Source: Phalacrocorax aristotelis (lineage: Eukaryota; Chordata; Aves; Suliformes; Phalacrocoracidae). Taken from it: a stretch of DNA of 64,000 nt. Positions 1 through 11,400 of this stretch are shown here, in pieces. Made by a program: the position numbers and the translations under genes. The stretch covers positions 77,990,090-78,054,089 of the forward strand of contig NC_134311.1 of assembly GCF_949628215.1 (NCBI RefSeq), in the 5' to 3' direction. Position 1 is the stretch's first letter, and the number at the start of each line of letters is the position of its first letter. The notes beneath the pieces are model-generated. The model did not search any database, was not told the DNA's origin, and saw only the letters and a list, made by a program, of their open reading frames with translations.

Positions 1-539
1 GAATCCCAAGGGAGTTTCAGGTGTATAAACACATCAGGGATACAGCCTTACCTGAGTGAAGTCTTCTAATTCTGGCCAAGGCATTATTACCTATTTCATC
101 CTCGGATCTGGCCACTTAAGAGTATCTTCTCAGAGGCATCATCTACCTGAGCACTTCCATTTCCTAGATTCACTGTCATATTCCATAACAGCACAGAAAA
201 TGGCCAAGTCAGCAGCATGTGTAAAGGTGATGAGCAAACCCTTCCAAGTCTTTTCACAAAAGACATTTACCTTTGATGTTAGAGCAAAAACCCAGCAGAG
301 GAGCTCATGGCTGGGGAACAAGGCATGACACATTTTTATCGAAGGGGAAACCCTGTGGAAATGTCCCGCTGCCTTCCAAGAAGTGTTCAGACTTTCCACT
401 TACAGTCCAGAAAGAGAGACTGCATCCAACAAATGCCAAACACAAACCTGGCCAAGAAAAATGCTAAAAAAAAAAAATAAATTACAAAGCTAATAACAAA
501 TTGTTGGTTTGTTTTGGTTTCTGTTTTTCATACCTGCAG
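1..539 (+). other. SLC14A2 intron (partial)
   Basis: Non-coding up to the acceptor at 539. No upstream urea-transporter exon is recognisable here. An A-run near 466..478 is the only repeat seen. Confidence 0.6.
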
Positions 540-687
540 CTCCTGCAATCCATTCCCGTCGGGGTGGGTCAGGTTTATGGATGCAATAACCCTTGGACTG
601 GGGGAATTTTCCTAATTGCTTTATTTATCTCTTCTCCGCTCATTTGTCTGCATGCAGCAATTGGATCAGCAGTGGGGATGCTGGCAG
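540..687 (+). CDS. SLC14A2: SLC14A2 exon a (148 bp)
   Basis: The acceptor follows a T-rich tract ending tacctgcag; the donor is gtaagg. It starts in phase 0 with [15 protein letters not shown] and ends with one base of a split Ala codon. It encodes the conserved NPWTGGIF segment and the following membrane helix. Confidence 0.88.
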
Positions 688-3299
688 GTAAGGATTTAAA
701 GATTTGACTTGTGTCACAGATTAATATAAAAGCATGGAGAATAAAAGAGGAACTGCAATGAGTAGAGCATTTACAGTCACAAATGTTTCTTCCTTTGGAG
801 AATGCTTGAAAAAAATTATATATACAATTCTTTATTAAGAATCCTTTTGATTGACTTCCCCAGGCTCTTACCTCATTTTATGATGGTGGAACTCTTCAGA
901 ATAAGAGTATTTTTGGCTGAAAATGAATTTTGTCATTAAATATTTCATTTCAGAATACATTCTGATGGTTTTAGGAGCAGCTTAATAAAAGCCATAGCCA
1001 TCAGTCTGAATGTGCAGGCCTCAGGGACGCATTTAGAGTTCACATGTAGGCGCGTTCACTCGTAGATCTTCTGCTGAAATCGTGTGGCCAGATTCAGCTC
1101 AGCAGCACCAGGGAAATTCTGCCATGATTGGATTAGAGTGGCTTTAGTCTTAGACGGTAGCAACACGACTACAAACACTCTGTGTGTGCATGAAGGCTAG
1201 AGCCCTAAAAAGTTGAACTAATGCCATTTCTAGCTGCTTTTATTTCTTTGGCCAAGGAATGACACATCTTTGACTTATTTTGCAGCACTGAGCTTAGCAA
1301 CACCTTTTAGCAAAATCTACTCTGGCTTGTGGGGCTACAACAGCTCCCTCTCATGCGCGGCGATCGGAGGCATGTTCTATGCTTTCACCTGGCAGACACA
1401 TTTGCTGGCAATTGCCTGTGGTACGTACCCTATGGATTTTCACTACTGCCATGTTTCCTTTTGAAGTGAGACAAGATGCATTTATACTGGGGATGGACTG
1501 AAGCCAGATGGCCACCTCTGGAGAGGCAGATGAGCTTAGGCGAGACTGATGAATGATGGAGACGGATGTTGGAGCCATTGCTCTAACATACCCTGACAAA
1601 ATAAAAGAAGTGCTTTCACTTTCAGACAAAAGTTGTGTTCAAAAGAAGAGGTGCAATCAGTGGACACTGATTTAGGTCTTTGAAATTAGATGCTTAGTTT
1701 TGAGGTTTTAATTATGTTCATTCAACATTGCTGGATGAATCATATTGGGTTTTCCAATCACAGATACCAGCTTAAATTCCTTCTTTGGAGAAGAACATAT
1801 CTAAGGTTTGAGAAACCTGGAGCTCAAGATCAGCCCACACCTGGCGTTAGATAGCACAGTTTCCCCATTCTACTGAAATGGATACCAAAGGCATGAGCTA
1901 AGCAACTCAGAATGATTGAAGAATTATTTATAAGGCAATTCCATATGAAATTTCAATATCGCAGTGAGCTGGGAGTGAAATTATTGCTCATTCAGTGCTC
2001 ATATAAAAAAGTTTTAGCTTTGTATCTCATTGACCCACCTTCTAGCCCTAGAGGCAGGAGAGATGGGGATAGAAGGGTTATGTTCCTATTAAACCCCATC
2101 CATCAAGCTATATACTTTCCACATCACCGCATTTTTCAAAAGCCTCTGTTTCTATAGTCACACTTTTCATCACTCCATTTCTTTTTTGTTTTGCCCTTTC
2201 CATGAGCTGCAGAGAGGACACAGTGCGAAGGAAAGCGCTTTAAGAGGGCACTGTCCAGGCACGGTCACAAATATTGGTTGAGCTACCTAAGGCAGTGTGA
2301 GAGATGTTTCTCCTTGCTGGTTTCCTCCATGAGCAACTGAACTCACCAGGAACTAACTTTCTTTTTCACAGCATTCTTCAGTGCCTATCTGGGAGCAACT
2401 GTGACTAACATGTTGTCTGTGGTAAGTAGTGTACCAGCTAAGGTCTTGTTTCCAACAGTAGATTTAAACACTCTATATTTTCCTGGCTTGTAAAGCAAGA
2501 CACCAAGACTCAGAGAACAATTCTGCCAAAAAGCTGATCCGGGAGAGAGAACACTATATGCCATGGGATTTGGTGTGGTTCCCACTGAAACAGACCACTT
2601 ACAATCCTCACTTACCACTTTTCATCCCCAGAGCTTACATGAACTTCCACAGCTCAGCCCTCAACACCTCTGAGGTAATTATATGTCTATACTCTGTGCC
2701 TGAGCGATTGAGAAAAGGGCTCTCCACTTGTGTAAAGAAACCTCAAATTTGGTTTAATTGCTTTGTGCAAATGCCAAAAGGCAGTCAGTACAACAGCCCA
2801 GGGAAAAGCTGAATGCTTCTGGTATCAGCTCCTGTCTCATCTGCATCAGCTCCTATCTCACCTCCATCCAAGACCACTGCAGATCTACAAAGAGAAGGCA
2901 GCCTTCTCACCAGAGCTGGTAGATGTTGCAGGTTAATTCACAATGTCAAGATCTCATAAAGAAATCCTGCGTCCCCAGGGAGAGACCCCTTGCAAAACCA
3001 TGTCAAGGCTTACTTGAGAAAACTTGTTCCAAGCTGCCTGGCTCTCAGTTTTGTTCAAGGGCTGGGGGATCACATGAAAGAAAGACACATAGTAAATAGG
3101 TGGTTTGTATTTTTCTTTGCAGTTTGGGATGCCATCAGGAACCTGGTCTTTTTGCTTGTCTGCACTGATCTTCCTTTTAATAACCACAAACAACTCTGCC
3201 ATCTACAAGCTACCACTCTCCAAAGTCACCTATCCAGAAGCCAATCGAGCTTATTATCTGAAGATGAAGCAACGTCAGAGGTCTTTCTGTGAGGTATAA
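540..3299 (+). CDS. SLC14A2: Urea transporter, SLC14 family (UT-A/SLC14A2-like), 3' part
   Basis: Four coding exons (540..687, 1286..1420, 2372..2421, 3123..3299) join in frame to 169 residues plus a stop. They form the second half of an SLC14 urea channel, a membrane protein that passes urea passively down its gradient. Recognisable stretches are [35 protein letters not shown] and [17 protein letters not shown]. Exon lengths of 148, 135 and 50 bases match those I recall for mammalian SLC14 genes. The words [31 protein letters not shown] and TYPEANR read like UT-A (SLC14A2) rather than UT-B (SLC14A1). The position next to SIGLEC15 is, however, that of SLC14A1 in mammals. The family is certain; the paralog is less so. 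The N-terminal half lies left of the window. Confidence 0.85.
1286..1420 (+). CDS. SLC14A2: SLC14A2 exon b (135 bp)
   Basis: The acceptor is ttttgcag and the donor gtacgt. It encodes the [20 protein letters not shown] loop and the [14 protein letters not shown] helix of the urea channel core. Phase 1 at both ends matches its neighbours. Confidence 0.88.
2372..2421 (+). CDS. SLC14A2: SLC14A2 exon c (50 bp)
   Basis: A small exon encoding [16 protein letters not shown], with acceptor tttttcacag and donor gtaagt. It enters in phase 1 and leaves in phase 0. A 50-base exon at this point is the usual SLC14 arrangement. Confidence 0.85.
3123..3299 (+). CDS. SLC14A2: SLC14A2 terminal coding exon
   Basis: The acceptor is ttttctttgcag. 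It encodes [19 protein letters not shown], the last membrane helix, then [19 protein letters not shown] and a short basic tail, RQRSFCEV, before TAA at 3297..3299. The tail is shorter than I recall for mammalian UT-A2. Confidence 0.86.
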   Translation, partial: FGMPSGTWSFCLSALIFLLITTNNSAIYKLPLSKVTYPEANRAYYLKMKQRQRSFCEV

Positions 3300-3636
3300 A
3301 GACCCAAGAAGATAAATACTTTGTGGATTTTAAGGCAAGAGTGCAAGGTGTTTCCCCCCAAAAAACGTGATTTTTGTGTTACAAAGTCAAGAGACTAAAA
3401 AATTATATCACCACCTTTGGAGATAACTTTTTCCACTACATTCATTTGTTCTATCATGATTAGATAGGACTGTGCTGTGCTGGAAGGACCTTTCCCAAGA
3501 CCAATTTGTAATGATTTAAAAGCACATATACTTGAAACGACACTTGAATTTTAAGCAGTGGGGAAACAACTTAGAAATTGGAAAAAAAATCTGTTTATGA
3601 AATCCAAGTCACAGCAGTCGGATATCTAGCAATAAA
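3300..3636 (+). other. SLC14A2: Probable SLC14A2 3' UTR start
   Basis: This is non-coding sequence downstream of the stop codon. The first AATAAA is at 3631..3636. More copies follow at 3745 and further on, so the true end of the transcript is unknown. Confidence 0.45.
3631..3636 (+). terminator. Candidate poly(A) signal of SLC14A2
   Basis: AATAAA lies 332 bases after the stop. Another AATAAA is at 3745..3750. Either or neither may be used; RNA 3'-end data would decide. Confidence 0.35.
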
Positions 3637-6069
3637 GTGCAGAGCATCTCTCAGCATCTGATAGAACTCCTAACTAATGGCTAAAACCAGCTTACAACGG
3701 CAATAGGATACATCTTAGAGAGCTTCAAAGTAGCAGAGAAGTGGAATAAAGAGTAGAAATAAGTAGAAAATAGGTGATGAAGAATCTGACTGGAAGATTG
3801 CTCAAGCCCTGTGGAGAGAGATCATCACACACAAGATGGACACAGATAAATTGCAGGCAGCATTCCTAACACTTGCAAAATTTGTGGTAAAAATCACAAT
3901 AATGGCAGGGACAGTATGTCTATAAGCCCCAGTTTTTTGATGTTTTAGTTTGCACTAGGCTCTAACATTTCATGAAAGAATAGTTTCAAGCCTACCCAAT
4001 TGTCAAGAAAAGTCTGTAAACCCAAGACCAAGAAAGCAAATGCCAGTGAAAAGTTATTTTCTACCAAAAAAAAGGTAAGAAATGTCATCATTTTATGTTC
4101 CTCTAATGATTTTTCTTAATACTTGAAATTGGTCATGGGTTAACAAAGGAAGGGACAGCAGCAAAGTCATTGCTGTCCTTTTCCTACTCAATAAAATGGC
4201 TCAGTTCAGTGGATGCACAAGTGGAACTAATCTGAGCTTATCTTCTTGACCTCCCTTCCTACACCATCCCCATCAGCCCACAAATGTCAAGCAGCAAAAT
4301 GGTGCACTCTGCCAGTCTGCTGCCGAATTTCTGCTCTGCCATCAGCCTCCATACTGCAATGGGAAGAGGATGGTTGGAGAACTGGTGGACGTAGCAGACC
4401 TCTGCAGCAGACAAGCCTCATGCCATCTCTGCACGGGCTCCTGGGGTCTGCAGGTAGGGAAGGAGGAAGCTGACCTTGCACCCAACTGTGCTGGTCACCT
4501 CGATGGGTGTTAACTCAGCCACCTTTCTGCCTGGTTCACTGAGATACTTCTTCTTACAACAAAGCTGACATCTTCACCACAAATACTCCATATGCTCATG
4601 TCCTTCAGTTGGCATTAGTGTACGTGTAGTAATGTTGCTCCTGGGAAAGCACAACAAAACCCATTCCTCTTGTAGCAGAAGAAAGAAAAAGTAACCATGA
4701 ATAGTGCTACTGCTGATTTTTGAGGTTGGGAAAAAAAAATGTCTTTTTATGAATACCAAAAAGATTCAGATGAAAAATATTTGGGATGAACTGCTGGCAG
4801 TATTTTCTGGTGAAGTGTTAGGTTTTCAGACGTTTGACAGTATTCCTGTATGACTGACACTCCAGAGATCTCTTGTAAAAATGTGCCATTTGCTGTGTTT
4901 TACTTGATAAATACCTATATAATATTGTATGGATTTGATTTCTAGAATGAATATTCAAGTTTGAGTTTGGTATAAGTTTTCCTCTATTTATAATCACTAA
5001 GCTCTTCCAAAGATAGGTTACCTCTTAAATAAGTAGTCTAGAAGATGCTGGAAAATAAAACTACTAAATTGGTATATCGGGGATATTTAGGAAACTTTTA
5101 ACCTCTGCTCTTTGTACTTACGGCATTTTGCTGCATCAATACCTTCTTAAACGCACAAGTGCAAAGTCTGCCTCTGCACAGGGGGTACGATCAGCCGAAG
5201 GCATAGTGTTGTGCCTGCAGACCTAGAGTCGGGGCTGGAAACCTCCTTGAGGGCAGATGAGGGCTTGTTCCTAGGGGAGATGCTGAACAGATCCCCCAGA
5301 TTGGGGTTAGACAAGGTCATGTTCTGTCCAGAGGATGCACCTCTCCATTTGTCAAACTGCGATAGAAAAGGATATCTTTTGGAGACTGAACTGACACCTT
5401 CCCACCGAAGACCATGTGTGCCCCAGAAAGGTAAACCTAAAAAGGCCAGCTTTCTGTCTTATGTATCTGCACTTGGGTAAGAGCACACACTTTATGACCA
5501 GTGTAAATCAGCAGATTTCCTCCGACTGGTGCTATTTCAGCTTGCTGTTGCTGAGCAACAGGGATATTTTGGCAGTACTGTAAAGAAACCATATGCACAG
5601 AGAGAAAAACAACAAAAGATGAAGGTCATGTCTCAGCCATTAGAAAGACGGGAAATCATTCAGAAGTAATTCTTCATTTTACGATATCCAGATAATTCAT
5701 TCTTCCCATCACCCCATGAAAAATAACAGTTATCTGGTAATTTTACATGTATATTTGTCAGAATATGCATATCATACTTTTTCCCATTATCGTTCATAAC
5801 ACAGCCTTTGCTAACAGAACTAATTTATTTTATTACTGAAACTGTTCTTTCTTCTTTTTTTTCCCCCTTTACATCAAATAAATGCTATTCAAGTAACAAA
5901 TTTTTTTCAAGCACTCTTTGTGGGTTCTTGTTTTTGACACATGGGTGATATCAGACTCACAAGAAACATTCATGCTGGGCTGGAGTTTTGGGGCTCTTTC
6001 CTGGACTACTTCCCCCTCAGTGCCAGCAGAACACAGCAAAAGAGATGTCACTGTATTTAACATTTCTAA

Positions 6070-6160
6070 AATTAAGGAAAAAAAGAAAACAACCCACAAA
6101 TCAAGAACAAAAAAAAACAACAAAAATAATTTAAAAAAAACAAACCACTTGAAAAAAATG
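6070..6160. repeat. A-rich low-complexity tract
   Basis: Runs of A broken by single C, G or T on the + strand. Confidence 0.7.
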
Positions 6161-8004
6161 ACATTTGCTTGGAAAGCAGATTTCATCTAAAAGTCTAACT
6201 CAGATGAACTGCCTCACTGGCATTTCCTAGACCACTCTCATTGCTTCTGCCTGATGCTCACAATTCTCTCCAAGACTCCCAGTTCCATATCAAGCTCCAC
6301 CATTTGACAGGGGCATGTCTCCTGCCCACCAGTATCTTCTGCTGGGGTTCAGCGGCTGACTAGCCCTGGCTGCAGCCACACACCTCACAGTGGGGTTTGT
6401 TATTGGAGGGAAATTGGAGGGAGGGAAAGCATGAATGACAACTTAAGACAAGCAAGCATGGGATGCTGAGCAAGGACCAGTGGCTTTTTTGTCAGCAGAG
6501 TTCCCTCCTGTCCCCACCCAAAGCAGTGGTGCATCCTCACAGGGCCCAGGGCATGCTGGCAACACCAGCAGTGGTACCAAGAAGTGGGCTACAGCCCTCA
6601 TTTCCCCTCCCCCTCAGAAAACCAGTATCTGGGCAAGTGCACAGGAGGCCAACATTTAGCCGTGCAGCGAAGACGCTACACCCTTGGTGATGCTGAACTG
6701 GGAGGAGGAAACATTCAACCCGGGTCACCTGAAGACCAGACCAAAGAGTCAGTTGCAGAAGCAGGACTGAAACCAGGAGCTATGAGTGCATCACAGCAGC
6801 ATTCTAGATGCTCAGATCTGGGAACGTGCAACAATACAACCTCCTTTATCTGATCATCCAGGTCTGGTGTGGGTTTTGTTTGGTTTTATCATGTTGTACA
6901 TGAAATACAAACAGTACAAAGAATTCTTGTGTTGATAATTATCTAATCTTTTAAATCTTGACATTTAGTATAAAGGGTAGAATTCACACAGAATTTGGCC
7001 ATAGCTAGGAATAATTCACCCACTAAGAAAGGCTCCAGCCATGAGGAAGCAGGGCTGTGCATTCAAACGAAATACTTTATTATTTCCCTCTCTCTCAGAG
7101 TATAAACATTGCAAAGGCTACTATGGCAAGTCAATTGTCAGGCACAAAGGAACACCTTTCGGATGCTCTTTCTTTGTCTTGCTGTGGAAACGTGCCTTCA
7201 GGTGGTAAGGCCTTTTTTTGTTACCAGGAGTTCAGCTGACCTGAGATGTTGAATGAGGTGGGAAAACAGTACAACTCAAAGCAAAAACAACCCAATGACT
7301 TCAGACGTGCACTCTGCTTATTCTAAAAGGCATGGATAGACCAAGGTAATTGGCAATTAATTTCCCATGCATATAAATGGGAAGTGTTTAAGCAAGAGTT
7401 GGAAGCCTTAACATTTCATAGAACTGGGCCAAAAGACTTGGGCTTCAGTCCCCAAAGGCTACATCCATGCTGGTAAATGAAAAGGGTCGTGTGCCGGCAC
7501 ACAGACACCCCCCCTGCTTGGGTGGCATGGTCCTGGCACGGTCCCAGCCTTTGCCAACCAGCACCCCCAAGGCAGTGACTTGACACAGCTCAGCAAGAAG
7601 CATGGACCTCTCTTGGCTCCCCAGTACTTCCTACATTAGCTAATATTTAAAGACATTTCACTTGCAAAGGGGCTCTGAAGGGTAACTACCCCGAGATGAA
7701 GCCCTCCTGACTTGCTATCACACTTCAATGCAAAGCAAACCAACTTTTCCTCATAGCATTCCTGCATTTTTTATCAGCGGGGGCCCTTTCGTGTCTACCT
7801 TCTTGTACGAGCAACCTCCTAGTCCTGCACAGGCTGGGGCTTAGCTCCTGCACTGTGGGGCTGCTGCCCACTCTGCCTCGATCATCAGGGCCAAAAACGT
7901 CCTCGGCACACACAAGAGGCAGACCACAGGAGACAGAAGCACTGAAGCCCTGCCCTTTGCCTGACACAGAGGGATTCCCCTGGGGTAGAATGAGGAGCAG
8001 AAAT

Positions 8005-8017
8005 GGGGGGGGGGGGG
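8005..8017. repeat. Poly-G run (13 bases)
   Basis: Thirteen consecutive G bases, preceded by aaat and followed by aacaaaag. A place where assembly length may be unsure. Confidence 0.85.
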
Positions 8018-8457
8018 AACAAAAGTAACTGCAACCTGGTGGTTCTGGGCATCACCCAAACTTATTGCTGAAGAAGGATGGCACCAAGAACCAGCGAAAG
8101 GGAGGCTGAAAGGGCAAGCATGTGACAGAGGAGCTCATGTTGCTTCATGCGCTACAGCAAGAGACTCAGAGACTGGGGCAACAAGATCCAGTCTAAGACC
8201 GGATGAAATCCTGCCCACAATACCAGTATTTCAAACTGCCCCAGGGAGCGATGCAGCTTGAAACCTGGCCCAAAATGAGGAGCGTATTTAACTGCCATGA
8301 GAAGGATTTCTCACAACAAATTCAAATGATTAAAAGTGAGCAACAAAATCCATCCTGTGATCGAACAGAAGTGCCTGTGTAAGGAAAGTATGACTCAGTT
8401 GCACTTGTAACGTTGGAGCAATTGCTTCCACTTGTAGGCCCAGTGAGGTTGATGAGA

Positions 8458-8473
8458 TTTTTTTTTTTTTTTT
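8458..8473. repeat. Poly-T run (16 bases)
   Basis: Sixteen consecutive T bases. Confidence 0.85.
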
Positions 8474-11400
8474 GAGTAAAATAAAACTGCATGTGCACAT
8501 CATTGCAAAACTGGGACTTCAACTGCAAACACTTTCTAGGAGTACTTGTGTTTTCCTTTCTCTTACCTCCTGTGAAAATATATAGATTAGAAAATGGATG
8601 GGAAACAAGGGCTTGGAAATTTGACAAACTACAAATCCTCTCACTTTAGATTAAACACTTTTGGATCAGCCACCGGTTTAATCAGATAAGGCTGTGATCA
8701 GTGGGAAGTTGAGGACCAGATTTGCTAAGTAGTAAAATTAAAGAAATAATACTAGGAAAAGCATGCCCCTGGCATGGTGCACTGGGAAGGAAAAGAAGGA
8801 ATTTTTTCAAGTGAAATTTTCCAACAAACAGTCCTGGTACCTCAGCCATAAAGCAGCTATAAAACACACTGAAGTATATAGTTTTGGTGGGTGAGGATGT
8901 GACAGTCTATAAGAAAATCAGCCACTCTGGATGGCATTGCTGCACACAGGATTCACTACAGGTGAAGGCACTACTTGTAGCACTGTCCTGAACTGACTAT
9001 GCTTGTGTACCACATAGACGTACCGAAGTGTAGGGCAACACAGCAGTGTAGTTTTCAACTTCACAGAGAATCTTTGGATGGTCTCCTAGCAATAGACGGT
9101 TTTAAAAAAAAACAACAAACAAAACCAAATTAAATGAAGGAAATTAAAGGTTGCACCTCTGTCTTTGAACTTTCTTTTCTATTAAAGAGGCCATTCTTAC
9201 AATCTCATGCGTCCTTCCCTTTCCGTATTCACTGCTTATGAGACACAGAAAGAGTAGGCTATTTAAAGAGAAAACAAAACTTGAAAACAGCTTCTAAGCA
9301 ACAGAGAGGGAAGTTACAAACTGATGTGAGTGAAAGTAACCTCCCTGACCCCATCCTGCACTATCATTGCAGGTTGTGCTGGCATTCACCCTCACGCACA
9401 GGCGTTCTGCCCTGCCGGCTGGTTACGTTCTGCATCTCTGTTGCAGAGGTTGCAATGCCTATGAAAGGCCCTACACATGCCAATCAAATGTGCAGGGCGA
9501 GACAATTACACATGCCTAGACAAAAGAACAAGGAAGAGCAGATACATCCCTAGATTTCAGGAGAAATGGTTCAGAACACTGGTGAGCTACTAATTTAACA
9601 GCCTGACCATTATTAAGGATCTGTGCATAAAGATCTAGGACTTATACTGAAAAAATCAGGACGGGAACATGACTTTGGACTGAATACCCTTGTTGCATAA
9701 GAATCCAACATATGTGCCTCTGACTACTCACATCCTGGGCAAACCCTCTGCGGTTTTCTTTCTCACCTCTAAAAGGAAGATGTATCAAACTCTTTTTCAG
9801 CTTACCCTTTTCATCTTTACCCTTTAGATTCTCTGTGGTCAGGCAACGCTTGTCTCCTGCTGTGCATTTTGTGACAGCAGTGCCTGGTTCTCACCAAACG
9901 CTGCCCCACTAAGGCCTAGATAGACCGTACTTGACTTCAGACTCTTGTTGAAACACCACACTTTGTTGTCTGATAGCCACAAACACTTTATACAGTTCAT
10001 GGAGAGGGAGAAAGGGAGATGCAAGGCAGAGAGAGAAGCACTTCAGTAAAATAATACAACCCTTTCTGAAATAGCTAGCTAAGTAGGAGCAGCTTATCCT
10101 TCTCTGTTGACCACAGAAAGGGCTGAGGGCGACTAGATGCCCCTTTACTTTAATGACAATCAAGGTAGGTAAGACAAATCTGGGCTTTAAGTATACATCC
10201 ACAAATGGTCTACATCCACAATGAAACACCTCCCATGAGATATTGCATGATTCTCACTAACAGCCAGCTTAAGCCTAAATTCAAGATTAAATCCTCAAAA
10301 CCCCTGCCTAACTGTGCTTTACCCTTAAAGTATCCAGAAGACCACGTATTAAGAACAGTAATTTTAGGTGTGTATGTGTTGGCATATACATGTGTATTAA
10401 GCATCAAAGTCTTACTCTAGTCAATGGAGATCAAATCAATGCAATCCATGATGCCCAGACAGCAATTCAGCTGGCCAAATGTGGGGATCAATTTTGGGGT
10501 GTGCTGAATCACTCTCTAGACCCCATGGACAATATTGACTAGAACTACATTGATCCTAACAAAAGCCTGGATGACTATTCACACACATACACCAGCAAGT
10601 ACGTTTGTTATCCTGGGAGATGATCCCACCCACATGCACACCTTCTTGCTGTTGGACACATCCAGAACCATCTGCATCCTGAGCCACTCATGACTGGCCA
10701 ATAACCCTCTTGAATGAAGTGCTCCTTCCACTTAACTTGCCTGAAGGGTCTAATCCAGCAGGAAGCACGAGCATCTCAGAGAATGCTCACAGAACTACAT
10801 ACACGAGAGAAGGAAGCAGTGGTGTTCCTTTCTCTGCCCTGAACAGGTGCCTGTATTCAGCACCATATCACATAGACATATACTACCCTTATCTACCTTG
10901 CTATATGCTCTAACTATCTCACATTATGTATTCACTTGAACAGAGACTGAATTCTCTGTTCTACTGTGTCATGAGTACTGGAAGTCTACTGAGAAAACAC
11001 GAAACAGCTTAGTGGCCTAATTCTAGATAGTAGCCCAAGGAATGGGCAGAGGCTCTGAGGAAGTTATGCCACATCTTCCCCAAAGCCTTCCTGCTGGGTA
11101 GTCCAGGAAGCTCCCTGCCCACCATGTTGTTCTCTTGGTTTGCTGGTCATGCCAGTGAATCATAAGCAAAGTACTTGGAGGCTAAGCGGTGGGCCAGTGA
11201 GGATCCCAGCATTTCTGCCCTTCTGAGATCAGACCTTTCATATGATAAATAGTACCACAATCCAGGGAGTTAGATGCTATGGAGGAGAGCAGAATCCATT
11301 TAGTTTTGTTTCAGGTTGCGAATCTAAGCTCTGGTTTCTCACACAAGGAAAGAAAGAAAGAGGTGGAAAGTCGCGTTACTTTGAAGAAAGCAAGAACATT

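Larger units (their letters stand above)
688..3122 (+). other. SLC14A2 introns
   Basis: Three introns of 598, 951 and 701 bases (688..1285, 1421..2371, 2422..3122). I see no further coding exon in them. Bases near 1850..1885 resemble a worn short interspersed element (see findings). Confidence 0.7.
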
